Assembly: GCF_020360975.1 (NCBI RefSeq)
Contig: NW_025408680.1
Coordinates: 1,550,001-1,614,000 of the forward strand
Length of the DNA stretch: 64,000 bases
Reading direction: 5' to 3'
From: Hirsutella rhossiliensis
Lineage: Eukaryota > Ascomycota > Sordariomycetes > Hypocreales > Ophiocordycipitaceae
Position numbers and translations under genes: made by a program. The notes beneath the pieces are model-generated. The model was not told the DNA's origin, did no database searches, and worked only from the letters and a program-made list of their open reading frames with translations. Below are positions 23,203 through 33,956 of this stretch, piece after piece (the first letter of the stretch is position 1; the number at the start of each line of letters is the position of its first letter).

Positions 23203-25566
23203 TCAGAAGCCAAGGGTTTCGAGGGTAAAGTAGGTTTGGGGGTTTTTGGGGTTTTTTTCGCGTCCAGAAGAGCCTTTTCGTTCCTCAAGGCACTGAATAA
23301 GCAGAAAGAACACGGATTTTTCTGCCAATAGTTTCCAACGCTTCCCTTCTCTCTTGCGATTCCTCAGCTGTTTTTCGATATCATTAGGTTGGAGATCGTC
23401 CTTGAACGCCTCAACGTATAGATCAATTGCAACACTAGCGTTTCGGTACCCAGGAGCAAGACGAACTAGGCCTTTCTGTCTTTGATCCTCGATTCTGGTC
23501 TTGAGGTCGTCAAAGAAATCTACCAGTCGCACATGTCCAAGCCGAGATTGAAATCTGGTCGTCTCGTTATTTGTAATGGCGTCGTTAAGGGCTCTGAACG
23601 CGGAATTGATTCGGTGGCTTGGGATTGCTGTGCCGGCGGCCAGGGTGGTACTTTGAAGCAAAGATATGCAGCTTAGGAGAGCTTCCTCGCAAGGGGCGAC
23701 GAAGAAATTCTGCGCATCTTGTCTTATAAGCGTCTTTGAGAGTGTTAAGGCTTCTGCAAACGACCAACTGTTTCCTGCATTCCTTCGAGTAACGCTCAAA
23801 GGTGAACCAGACCCAGGCCTACGCCGTTGTGGCTCATAAAGGGCTTTTGGGAGAGTAGCCGCCTGTTTGTCGCTTCTAGCAAGTGAGGAGAGTTCTTGCA
23901 GGTTCTCCAGACTGGCATTCACGTCGTCGCATACTCTCGGAGAGATTGCATAGCCGGAGATTTTATCCTGAGACGCCTCTGGTGAAAGCAGTGCCGTCGT
24001 GCTTGACTCCGGCGATTTTTTTAATGGAACGCCAATTGCATTCAGCTGGTTTTCGACGGTGCGCAGCAGAGGACGCGATTGACTTGCAGAAATTTGAGTA
24101 TAATGTAGTTCCTTCGCTTCTGCACTAAAACTTATGGTCGCTTCCCTTGCTGGCTCTGTTGATTCAAAGGTTGTCATGACACTGGGAGCATCTGAGTTTA
24201 GAGAAGAGGGTTGGACTGCAAGTTGACTCCGTTGATTAAGCAAGTCCAATGCAGCCCGGGCTCGATGTTCCACGTCAGAAGACCCGACCACATTGTCGGC
24301 AGAATGAGGTTTCTCCAAATTCTGGGGCGATAAAGGGAATGGGTCGCCTACTGTTGGAGCAGGATGCGTTGTGGGAATGTTTCTTCTATCTAGAAGCCCT
24401 TCTGACTCTTCGGCAACTGAGCTGGAGTCTTGTAGACTGGATTCTCGGTCTTCCAATGTCCGATCCAAAGGAGGTGTATGGTCTGATTCCAGGTCGTATG
24501 GTGCTGCAACAATGATGGTGCCGGCATGCGATAGCTTTTCTGTAGACTCGAGAATATTTTCTGCAGAGTCGTTCTTGTCAAACATCAACGGTGTCAGTTC
24601 GTCGCGCCGGTTCGTCTGACCTTTACATTCGGCTGTTAGCCAAATGCTCGCGCGCAGCGTTCCAAACATCAGTACCCACTTTGAGATTGCAAATCTTCGC
24701 TACTTCGGCACCGGTTGCCTGGTGTTGCTCGTCGACCGGAATTGACTTGCTTCTTCCTTGGTCTGCCACGAGTACGTTTCAACTGTCCCGAGTGTTTCGA
24801 CAAGCCGCCCCGTCCTCGTCGTCGCTGAGTCGTTAGGTGTGTAACTTTCAAGTAGTTTGGAAGCAATGCTCACGTTAGACTTTGCCGGCGCAGTACCCTT
24901 GTATCTTGCAATACTTGCATCTTGTGTTGCAAAGATTTCCTGAGGTTCGTAGCTTGAAGGTATCTGCTGCAAGCTTTCGTGTGGCTCCTGTGGCCCCGGA
25001 ACATCATCAACTAACTCGAGTGGACAAGCAGAGGTGGCTCGAGACAACTCTTGAGTTCGATGGCGCCACGATGAGCTACCCGCAATGGACGGGCTAATGA
25101 GTGCCAGCAGGTCTTCAGAGAGTTTCTTCAGATGGTCCTCCAGATGCCTTTCATAAGTAGCTTCCTGCTCCTTCACGGTTGCCTGATAATTGAGCTCTAG
25201 TTCCCGCTTTTCGCCGCCAAGTCCCAAGACAGTCTCTAGAGTGGCAGACCGTTCCTCGGAGGTTGATGCAGGAGAAAAGCGCGCCCATGCCTTCTCTATG
25301 CGGTCTTCCAATCCCGCCAAATTGTCGCTGAATGAAGCCCGAGGCGATTTTGTCTTCGCGAGAGCCGCAGCTGACTGCAAGACGCGCGACTTGATGGCAT
25401 TGAGTTGCACGAGAATCGAGTGATAAGACATGGCGGCTGAGGCGGGAGCGGGCGAATCCGGCCTAGCTGATGAGTGTGTACTCGCTCCGTCGCCTTCTGG
25501 GAATGTCCTGAATGGTTCTTGTGATAAGCAGAGGGACGGATCTATTTTTTTTTGGGAAGAACTCAC
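23203..25566 (-). CDS. Unknown large protein, two frame blocks
   Basis: Two long minus-strand ORFs abut. Block 1 (25566-24700, 288 codons, good ATG start) is Ser/Ala-rich with a predicted coiled coil (residues about 120-165, around ELNYQATVKEQEATYERHL). Block 2 (24669-23203, about 480 codons) is mostly disordered. Its C-terminal 200 residues form a globular-looking domain (SWSFAEALTLSKTLIRQDA, then RLVDFFDDLKTRI and APGYRNASVAIDLYVEAFKD), ending in a basic helix. Between them a third frame reads QATGAEVAKICNLKVGTDVW, so the intact protein probably ran through both with two single-base shifts, or an intron is missed. Total length would be about 780 residues. No known family is recognised. It sits between Helitron 2 and repeat A and could be Helitron cargo or a host gene. 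Confidence 0.5.
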
Positions 25567-25579
25567 GGGAACGTCATGA

Positions 25580-26550
25580 TGAATCCGTAGGTAGTCTGCA
25601 CCGCTTTTTGATTTGATCCTGGCTGACGCTGATTAACGAACATGAGAGCGGGTATGTGGATATATAACTGCCTTGCGGCCACCTTTCCACTGCAAAAGAA
25701 GCCGAGTACAGAAATATATAATCGTTGGAGCTCAATATCCACCATTGGTTCGATACGCGCCTCATGCAAGAACGTCACTTCCTTCTTAGTCGCCTGTAGC
25801 GGTAGCAGTCGCCGTCTTTCTCAGTCCGGGTCAGTGAGGACATCCCGCAACCCTCGGCCACCGTCCGATCCTTCTTCATGTAGAAAAGTGGGGTGAAAGC
25901 CGGACATCGACTGGCTATCCATAGCTCCGCTGCCGCCCGGTCGGCCCCGTTTATCCCGGTCATGCTGGAACCGTTAGCCAACATCAGTGAGAACGCTAGT
26001 ATCGGCCCAGAGCACCAGAACTCGGGGTTCTTCCACAAAGGCAGTTATAACACCGGCGCATCTAAATCACGACCTGGAAACTTTAATACGAAGTCCTATG
26101 GATACTGCTCTAAGATGATATAACAAGGTATTTGTTACGGAAATGTGCATGGCATTTTGGATGGCAGCGTGCAAATTATTCCCAAGAACATAAGGCATCT
26201 CCATGGTACCCGCCTACATTATCTCCCCGTGAAAGCATTGTAGGTGCTGCCTAACTTCTTTGTATTTAAAACACTTACTAGCCCCTTCTAGTACTAATAG
26301 CAGAGTGAAGACGTCACGCCACTTTGCTGCCTTACAATCCGCCCCATCTAGAGGCAACACTTTATCCACCTGCATGGACTCGCGGGCATCACCAGGTCCG
26401 TTGAAGTCTCCCGGCGAATGACCGTCTATAGAGGCAATCGAATGCGTGCGTGTCGGTGCCGCCAGGAAACTGCCCAAGAGCCAGTAGGACACCTGCCGCG
26501 TCTCGCTAGCACAGCGGAGCGGTGGTATTGCCAGATTCGGCCTTAGCTAG
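25580..26550. repeat. Dispersed repeat A, copy 2 (left part)
   Basis: This is homologous to 6590-7480. The right part of the same copy continues at 32343-32520, after the inserted retrotransposon. It ends with the target site GCTAG at 26546-26550. Confidence 0.65.
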
Positions 26551-26727
26551 TGTAAGGGGCTACGCCCCGATGTGTAGATCTGGCATGGCCAGACTAGTCA
26601 CGTGCGAGCGCCACGGACACGACTCCTAAAGGGAGCGATGTAGACATGTCTCCCCTTTACACTCTTTGTAGCTCAATTTACATCAATTACGCCCAGCACC
26701 TGTGCCAACAGTGCTGACCCTGCAACA
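26551..26727 (+). repeat. 5' LTR of Gypsy 1
   Basis: It is 177 bp, identical to the 3' LTR except for two substitutions within the last seven bases. GTAGCTCAAT at 26668-26677 probably marks the start of R. Confidence 0.95.
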
Positions 26728-26728
26728 T

Positions 26729-26738
26729 ATTGAGCTAC
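26729..26738 (+). promoter_or_regulatory. Self-priming primer-binding site, Gypsy 1
   Basis: ATTGAGCTAC lies one base after the 5' LTR and is the exact reverse complement of GTAGCTCAAT in the LTR. A conventional tRNA-type site beginning TGG is absent. This is the arrangement of Tf1/sushi-type elements, in which the 5' end of the mRNA folds back to prime reverse transcription. Confidence 0.65.
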
Positions 26739-26751
26739 CAGTTAACAAAAG

Positions 26752-26845
26752 ACAGGACAGACAGCAGGACAGACAGCAGGACAGACAGCAGGACAGACAG
26801 CAGGACAGACAGCAGGACAGTCAGCAGGACAGACAGCAAGACAGG
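26752..26845 (+). repeat. 12-bp minisatellite in Gypsy 1 leader
   Basis: About seven head-to-tail copies of AGGACAGACAGC, with single-base variants, lie between the primer-binding site and gag. Confidence 0.9.
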
Positions 26846-26978
26846 CGATAGGCTAAACGACGAGACGGACGATCGATCGGACGACGAGACGGACGAACAA
26901 GATGGAGGACAATAGTAGTTATGCAGGGCACCGCGACCGGCGGCGCAACGAGCCGATGGAGGGAAGGAGCAAGAGCTC

Positions 26979-28080
26979 TTGCAGATCTTATCTGGGATCG
27001 CGGGAGACGAAGAACTGCGGAAGATGTTCACCGGGCTAGGCCTAGCAGCGCCACCGTTGACACCCAGCCCGGGGGTGCTCAGTACCCCGGCGATCTTACC
27101 CGTCGAACCGAGGCCGGAAGCAGCCCAGAAATGGACCGTGGCAAGAAGCGCAAGCCGATGACTTGGCCGAAGTGGAACGGTCAACGAGTCCTTCCACTTC
27201 TACCTCGACCGTCTGGTATTTAAGTACAATACCGACGAAGAGGAGGGCCTAAACGGCAATAACAACGTCGTGTGGTACGAGATCCTGCAGACCTTGCCGG
27301 ATCAGATGATGAGGAGAGTCGAGGGTTTTTGGAGGCAAGAGAGCGCGAAGGGCAACCCAGACCCCCGGAAATTCTTCTCGCACCTAGCCCAGACGTTCGG
27401 CAGCGTGCAGCAGACAGAGAGGGCGCAGGACAGGCTGCGCACCCTCATTCAACGAGACAGCCAAGAGTTTGGGAAGTTCCTCCCTGAATTCGAGGAAACA
27501 TTGACCAAAGCGGGCGGCGCGAGCTGGGATAATGCTTCCAAGCTCGCATGGCTACGGAACTCGATCTCTCCTGCTCTCCGTGAGCAACTAGTCCCGGTTA
27601 TCATGCCGAAGGACTACAACGAGTACATCCAACGTCTACACCCGATTGCTTGGGCGTTCGAGCACACCGCGAAGTTTAAGGCGTTGCAGAGGAAGCAGGG
27701 CTCCGCGGGCAACGTGACCAAGGGCAGGCATCAGGCATCGGCAACATCCAGGTCGCCGGTAACGACAACACCCCGGCACCGTCAGCAACGTTACCCGCCG
27801 AGCAGAACGCACGTGACGCACGCGACCATGACGGCGACGTAATAATGACGGTTACACGCACTCAGGGCAGGGTCAGAGAGGACGGGCGAACGGCCAGGGG
27901 TCAAGTGGAACGAGCAAGACGGTTCGCTTCCAGCCTAGGTCAGGACGGAAGCAACGGGCGAGGTGGGTATCCGAGGACGAACGGAATAAACGCCGTGACG
28001 AGGGTCGTTGTCTCCGCTGCGGCGACAACACCCATTTCATTGCCGCTTGCCCTACTCGCCAGGACAGGACCCTAGCCGGT
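26979..28080 (+). pseudogene. Gypsy 1 gag, frameshifted
   Basis: The first segment (26979-27161) contains AGDEELRKMFTGLGL. A second (27270-27842) is a typical Ty3/Gypsy capsid region with FWRQES, NPDPRKFFSHLAQTF and a Leu-rich C-terminal part. In another frame at about 27995-28069 a CCHC zinc knuckle reads CLRCGDNTHFIAAC. The zinc knuckle binds element RNA in the particle. Three frames are needed, so two or more shifts break it. Confidence 0.8.
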
Positions 28081-28111
28081 CGAGGGATGTAAAGTCCGCA
28101 CCGCTAGGATC

Positions 28112-31100
28112 ATGCCCTTGCTGGAAGATGATGGTAACGACTCTAGTGAGGAAGAGTCAGGACTTAGCGAGACCCCATCCCTCTCGGGAATGCGTAGCCT
28201 CGAAACAAAGACGGGTCTCGAGGCCAAAGAACGGAGCAGTGGCAAAAGAAGAGAAGTTCTCAGGAAAATGGAAGTTGGTCCTACAATAATTCGAAGCATT
28301 ATCAATAGGACCAATCTCTTCTCCTCACTCGTAGACGAGGATGCCAGTGCTACGCCGCGGTTGACGAAGAAGTCGTCGAGAAGTTGGAAGTTCCTATAGT
28401 GGAAATAGCACCGCGAGCTATTACAGGAGCATCAGGGGCAATGGAAGGAGCAACGATTAGGGGCCTCGTATGGCTATCAATGGAGGTCAACGGCCACATA
28501 CAGACGATCTGTGCCTACGTGGTGCCCCGATTGGAATTCCCCCTAATCCTAGGAAAACCCTGGTTATGCCACACAAAGTCGTACTCAGTGCCCCACGAGA
28601 AACGACTATGGCATGAACCTACACAAGACTGGGTAGATCACCTCGGGGAAGGAGAATATTCTGCGAAAGCCAAGGAGTTCGAAGAAGCAAAGCACGTACT
28701 AGCCAGTACCTTTGTGGGTTACTTTGAAAGGATCCGCAAGCAGGAAGGAAGAGAGGCAGCTGCCACGGCGATTTTCGCTATCAGCATGAAGGATATCGAA
28801 AGGGCGTTATCACCAAAGAAACCCATGTCAGAAGCAGAGCTACGCCGAACGATACCCCAGCGGTTCCACGATTTACTGCCTCTATTTATGAAGAAGGAAG
28901 CTGATAAGCTGAATCCTCATAAGCCAGGCATAGACCACGAAATCAGAATCAAGGAGGACCCGAATGGCCAGCAGTTACCACTACCGTATGGAGCACTATA
29001 CGGTATGTCACGAGAGGAACTCCTGGTTCTTAAGAAGACTCTACGAGACCTAGTGGATAAAGGATTTATCCGTGCAAGCAGTTCAGAAGCAGCAGCTCCA
29101 GTCCTGTTTGTGAGGAAACCAGGTGGCGGGCTGCGATTCTGTTGTGACTACAGAGCGTTGAACGCAATCACTAAGTCGGACCGTTACCCCTTCCTCTAAT
29201 AGGGACACACTTCGCAACCTAAAAGATGCGAAGTGGTTCACGAAGGTCGACGTGGTACAAGCGTTCCATAAAGTACGGGTTGCAGAAGGAGACGAGTGGA
29301 AGACAGCGTTCCGCACCCGGTACGGTCTCTTCGAATGGATGGTTACCCCGTTCGGGCTAAGTGGCGCGCCAGCAACCTTCCAGCGGTATATTAACGGTAT
29401 CCTACGAGACTACCTCGACGAGTTCGCCTCTGCTTATATGGACGATATACTTATCTATTCGAGCGGGCAGAGAAGACCATTTCCGGAAGGTACGGTTAGT
29501 TTTAGAACGCCTCGCCGAGCATGGACTACACCTAGACCCGGAGAAATGCGAATTTGGAGTCAAGCGGATTAAGTACCTAGGATTCATTATTCACGCAGGA
29601 ATTGGCATTCAGGCAGATCCCGACAAGATACGAGCAATAGTCGAGTGGGCAGTCCCCGTTACCCAGAAGGGGTTGCGCAGTTTTCTAGGATTCGTTAACT
29701 ACTACCGGATATTTATACCGCAAGCCTCGGAAATAACTGCACTAACAGCACTAACAGGAAAGGGACTAAGTTCAAGTGGACGGACGAGCACGATATGGCG
29801 TTCCAGACACTAAAGACGCTATTTACGAACGCCCTATTCTTACTCAATGGGATTTCGAGAGGCCAACCTTCGTAGAAGCAGACTGTAGCGGCTGGGCGCT
29901 TGGGGCACACTTACGCAGGAAGTCGACGGACAACGCAAGCCAGTAGCGTTCCACTCGCAGAAGCTATCACCGGCTGAGCGCAACTACCCAATCCATGATA
30001 AGGAAATGCTCGCTATTATTCGTTGTCTCGAACAATGGTCAGCCGAGCTACGAAGCTGTGATAACTTCGTTATCCTTACCGACCATAAGAACCTCGAGTA
30101 TTTCATGACGCGCCAACAGCTAGGAAAGGCAGGCACGTTGGGCTGAATATCTCTCGCGTTTTAACTTCCAGCTCCAGTACCGTCCGGGACGGGAAGCAGT
30201 GGTGCCAGACGCGCTCTCGCCGCGAACAGGACCGACCAAACGAAGCGGATCACGAAGCACGAGATATGCAGCTTATTCCAGAAGCAGCCCTACGTACCTA
30301 CGTCGGAGTAACGTCGACTCAAGCGGGAGAAGGCGAAGAAGAACACACGATTTTCCACGACCCAGAGCTACAACAATTATGGCAGCAAACGGCAAACCAG
30401 GATCCAGTCTTTACAAGCGTTTATAACGCGGTACGAAACGGATCTCGGTCCTCGACCCCAAGCTTAAGCTGAAGGTACAAGTCGCCGAGTGCTTTATTGA
30501 TCCTCGGGGCACCTACGACTACGTGGCCTCTTATGGGTGCCAGGCGCACCGATCACGACAGAAGCAGCAGCCAAGGCAGCACCGCTAGAGCAGGAGTCGC
30601 TAAACGAATTACGGGCTCCTTAATCCAGAAGGTTCATGACTCCCATGTGGTAGGCCGCCGGGATCGGGAAGGGACGATAGAAGCCGTATCCAGGGACTTC
30701 TACTGGCCGCTAATGCAACAGCATATCCGACGTTTCTTGCGTAACTGCGATGTCTGCGGCCGTACGAAGATATGGCGCGAGCATAAAAGGGTCTACTTAG
30801 ACCGCTACCCGTACCGGACCGCTTCTTCCGCCAGATACAGATGGACTTTATTACGGACCTCCCCTTGCGAACGGTAACCGCTGCCTCTGGGTTATCAAGG
30901 ACCGGCTAAGTAAGGAAGTTATACTCGAACCGATGCCAACGATGGAAGCGGAAGCATGTGCAGAGCGTTTTCTATGGTGCTTCGCCCGCTACCACTGGTG
31001 GCCCGACGCTATAACGAGCGATAGGGGCTCGAATTGGGTAGGCCGCTTTTGAGGCACATGTGCAAGTTACTGGGGATCGACCAGCAGCTAAGCACGGCGT

Positions 31101-31730
31101 ACCACCCCCAAACCGACGGAGGCCCTGAGAGGATGAACCAAGAAGTACAGGCATACCTCCGCGCCGTGATTAACCAGAACCAGAACGACTGGGATAAGTG
31201 GGTTCCCGCGGCTCAGATGGCGTTAAACGGTCGGGTCAATACCTCTATAGGGATGTCCCCATTCTTCGCTATACACGGCTATGAGCCGAAGTCACCAGTT
31301 CCCCTCGTTACGGAAGCATATGCGGAAGAGTATCCTCAGCATTCGCCAGAAACCAGGGCAAAGAAATTTGTTACCAAACTACAACAGATTACGGACCTCT
31401 GCCAAGCATCAATGGCGACAGCTACGCAGCAACAAGAACGCTTCGCTAACAGACGACGGAACGCGGCAGAACGCTTCGAAGTAGGCGATAGGGTTTGGCT
31501 TGACTTACGGAACTACGCGTCAGAGCGACCTAAGAAGAAGTTCGACTGGCTGCACGCTAAGTATACGATAAGCAAGGTACTCGACCCGTACACGGTTGAA
31601 CTAGCAGACCTCCCGAGGGGCTGCTATAATAGGTTCCACGTCGACCAACTCCGGAGAGCGGGGACGGACCCAATGCCTGGTCAGCAACGCACAGACGCTC
31701 AACCCCATCTATCCAAGTAGACGGGGAGGC
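28112..31730 (+). pseudogene. Gypsy 1 pol (protease, RT, RNase H, integrase), frameshifted
   Basis: The protease region lies near 28330-28560 (GCQCYA.., LILGKPW). RT starts near 29000 (LLVLKKTLRDL, then [11 protein letters not shown]) and its catalytic YMDD is encoded at 29435-29446. RNase H covers about 29690-30200, with TDHKNLEYFM and a following PDALS. Integrase has the HHCC zinc region near 30640-30770 (CDVCGRTKIW), the catalytic core with SDRGSNW (about 31017-31037) and QTDGGPERMNQE (about 31111-31146), and a GPY/F-like C-terminus to 31720. Breaks occur at 29187 (loss of one C), about 29465, about 29903, about 30130 and others, mostly in homopolymers. Confidence 0.85.
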
Positions 31731-31733
31731 TCA

Positions 31734-31905
31734 CCAAGTAGTAGAGGAAATACTATGCGCTAGGTGGAAGAGAACCGGCCGCGGCCGTAGGCGGGAAGTC
31801 CTTGTACGCTGGCAAGGTTGGCAAGACCCGACCTGGACCTCTTTAGACAATATGCAACAGACAGCGGCCTTGGATAAGTACGAACAGAGATACGGCCCGG
31901 CTCTC
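31734..31905 (+). CDS. Gypsy 1 chromodomain
   Basis: Just after the integrase a different frame encodes VEEILCARWKR, then VLVRWQGWQDPTWTSL and KYEQRYG. This is the three-strand-plus-helix pattern of a chromodomain with aromatic residues in the binding cage positions. Chromodomains on integrases guide insertion to modified chromatin. Confidence 0.75.
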
Positions 31906-32145
31906 GAAAACGATGGACCATACCAGCACCGACGAGTGGCAACGGAAGCACAGCCGGCCCAAATCCAGGGGCAAGTCGAAGGAATACAACCACAGCTGCA
32001 GATACAGGGCAAGAGAATACGCGGACCACTACGGGCTAGGACTAATGGCGACGCCCCGTCGATAGTAACGGCACCAGACCCTATAGACGACGGCCCTACG
32101 ATCGTTGTAGAGGGGACCAGGAACAGGAAAAAGGGCACCAGCGCC

Positions 32146-32163
32146 AGAGAGGAGTAGGGGGCT
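32146..32163 (+). promoter_or_regulatory. Polypurine tract of Gypsy 1
   Basis: A purine-rich run, AGAGAGGAGTAGGGGG, lies immediately before the 3' LTR and would prime plus-strand DNA synthesis. Confidence 0.65.
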
Positions 32164-32165
32164 AA

Positions 32166-32342
32166 TGTAAGGGGCTACGCCCCGATGTGTAGATCTGGCA
32201 TGGCCAGACTAGTCACGTGCGAGCGCCACGGACACGACTCCTAAAGGGAGCGATGTAGACATGTCTCCCCTTTACACTCTTTGTAGCTCAATTTACATCA
32301 ATTACGCCCAGCACCTGTGCCAACAGTGCTGACCCCGTAACA
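32166..32342 (+). repeat. 3' LTR of Gypsy 1
   Basis: It is the partner of 26551-26727 and is followed by the target duplication GCTAG. Confidence 0.95.
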
Positions 32343-32520
32343 GCTAGTCCCGACAAACCGGTACGCACTGATGCATCGGCGTGCCATCTGCTACCTCGCA
32401 AGCCACCGTTCAAGCCAGTTGCATGATGTCGGCGGCGACGTAGAACTTTTGTCGTAGCAACACACCCAAACCCGAGAGTATGGAGCCGACACATTATTGC
32501 TTGCTGCTTAAGGAAAATCA
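32343..32520. repeat. Dispersed repeat A, copy 2 (right part)
   Basis: It continues repeat A after the Gypsy 1 insertion and matches about 7480-7670. Confidence 0.65.
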
Positions 32521-32559
32521 CATCCCTACGAATCTGCGTGTGATATTGACCGGGCTGGT

Positions 32560-33490
32560 CAAGTCACGCAAATATCCAACCCCACAATTCGTACCTGGCT
32601 GGGCAGAAGAAACCGAGTAATCAGTGATCGTCGAAACTTAACATCCACGATGGGTCCGATACGCGCCTTCTGCAAGAACGCACTTCCTTGTCGCCTGTAG
32701 CGGTAGCAGTCGCCGTCTTCTTCAGTCCGACATAGAGGAGACGTCCCGCGACCCCCGGCCACCGTCCGACCCTTCATTTAGAAAAGTGGTGTGAAAACCG
32801 GACATCGACTGGTTATACGTAGCTCCGCGGCCGCATGGTCTGCCCCCACTTATTCCGGTTATAGGAGCCGTTGCCCACACCAATCGGTGTCCTACTATCG
32901 GCCCAGAGCACCAGAGCTCGGGGTTCTTCCACAAAGGCAGGTAAACAACGCGAGCTCATACCGCCGGCGCATCTAAATCGCGACCTGGAAAATCTGATGC
33001 GAAGTCGTATGGATGCTGCTCTTAGAAATCCACGAGCCAAACTTCTTGTGCTCGGTTAGGCAAGCCGCGGGCAGAGAAAGTGGAAAAAGTGAGGTCGCAG
33101 CCGGCTGACTTCCGATTGACAGAGGTAAGCAACTGTTCCTGCTTGCTTTGACCAATCGCGGATGTAGCCGGCCAAGCTCCAAAGTCAAGCCAACAGGGAG
33201 GATGCAACCCGCTGAAGAAGGTGATGGTGTGGTAGGACAACCCTACACTCGGCCCCTTGTGTAAGCAGGTTCGCACTTCTTGCGGCTGGCGAAATACGTA
33301 CCTGAGACCTCTATGGACCTTGTTGCGCGACATCGTGCGCAGCATCGTGCATAGTATCGTCCAACATCTGGTCTCTTTACAAGGGATCCGCCTTCACTAT
33401 CCCCTTTAGGGAACGCTCCATGTATGTTGGGTGAAAGCATTGGAGTTGTTGCCTAATATGCTATAGACTTTACATACATTCTAACCCCTT
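32560..33490. repeat. Dispersed repeat A, copy 3, partial
   Basis: It shares with copy 2 the blocks around TCCGATACGCGCC (about 32655), the CCAGAGCACCAGAGCTCGGG block (about 32902) and GTGAAAGCATTG (about 33430). It lacks the 3' blocks of copies 1 and 2. Confidence 0.6.
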
Positions 33491-33956
33491 ACACAGGGTG
33501 GTTTTCCATACATGGAAAGGCCTGCAATCGATAATCGGTATCGGCCCCACATTTATTGCAAGTATTGCAATACACCTTTCCATACTTGGTCCGTGCACGA
33601 CGACAAAATGTCACTGAAGACACCTTCGACAAGATGGACAAATTCACACCATATGGTGAATTAAAAATACGAAGTAATTGATTGAGCTCAATGATAATGT
33701 CCAAAAGAGAGGGTAGGCAAATCTTACGTGTTTTGTTCCAAGACGAGGAGGAAATCAGACGGGAATTTGCACGAATTCTCACGCCACGGTCACGCCACCG
33801 CCCTTCCCTCTTCAAGACATTGTTCTTCACCCAATGCTTCAACCAATTCTCCCTTTTCAATTTGGTCCGCATCCAATTGTGCCCTTTCCCAGGAGATCGT
33901 ACGACGAGCCCCTGAAAACACCCGTTCCGGCTCGTCGCTCATCGCTGGCATTGATA

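Larger units (their letters stand above)
26551..32342 (+). mobile_element. Gypsy/chromovirus LTR retrotransposon 1
   Basis: A 5792-bp element has two 177-bp LTRs (26551-26727, 32166-32342) that differ at only two positions near their 3' ends. Both begin TGTAAGGGGC and end CAACA or TAACA. The 5-bp target duplication GCTAG flanks it (26546-26550, 32343-32347) and the interrupted target is repeat A. The order gag, protease, RT, RNase H, integrase, chromodomain is that of Ty3/Gypsy chromoviruses. Coding regions contain many single-base frameshifts, so the copy is not autonomous as sequenced despite nearly identical LTRs. Confidence 0.95.

Noticed and set aside
26757..26840. CRISPR-like array
   Set aside because: 12-bp units without unique spacers: a minisatellite in a retrotransposon leader.
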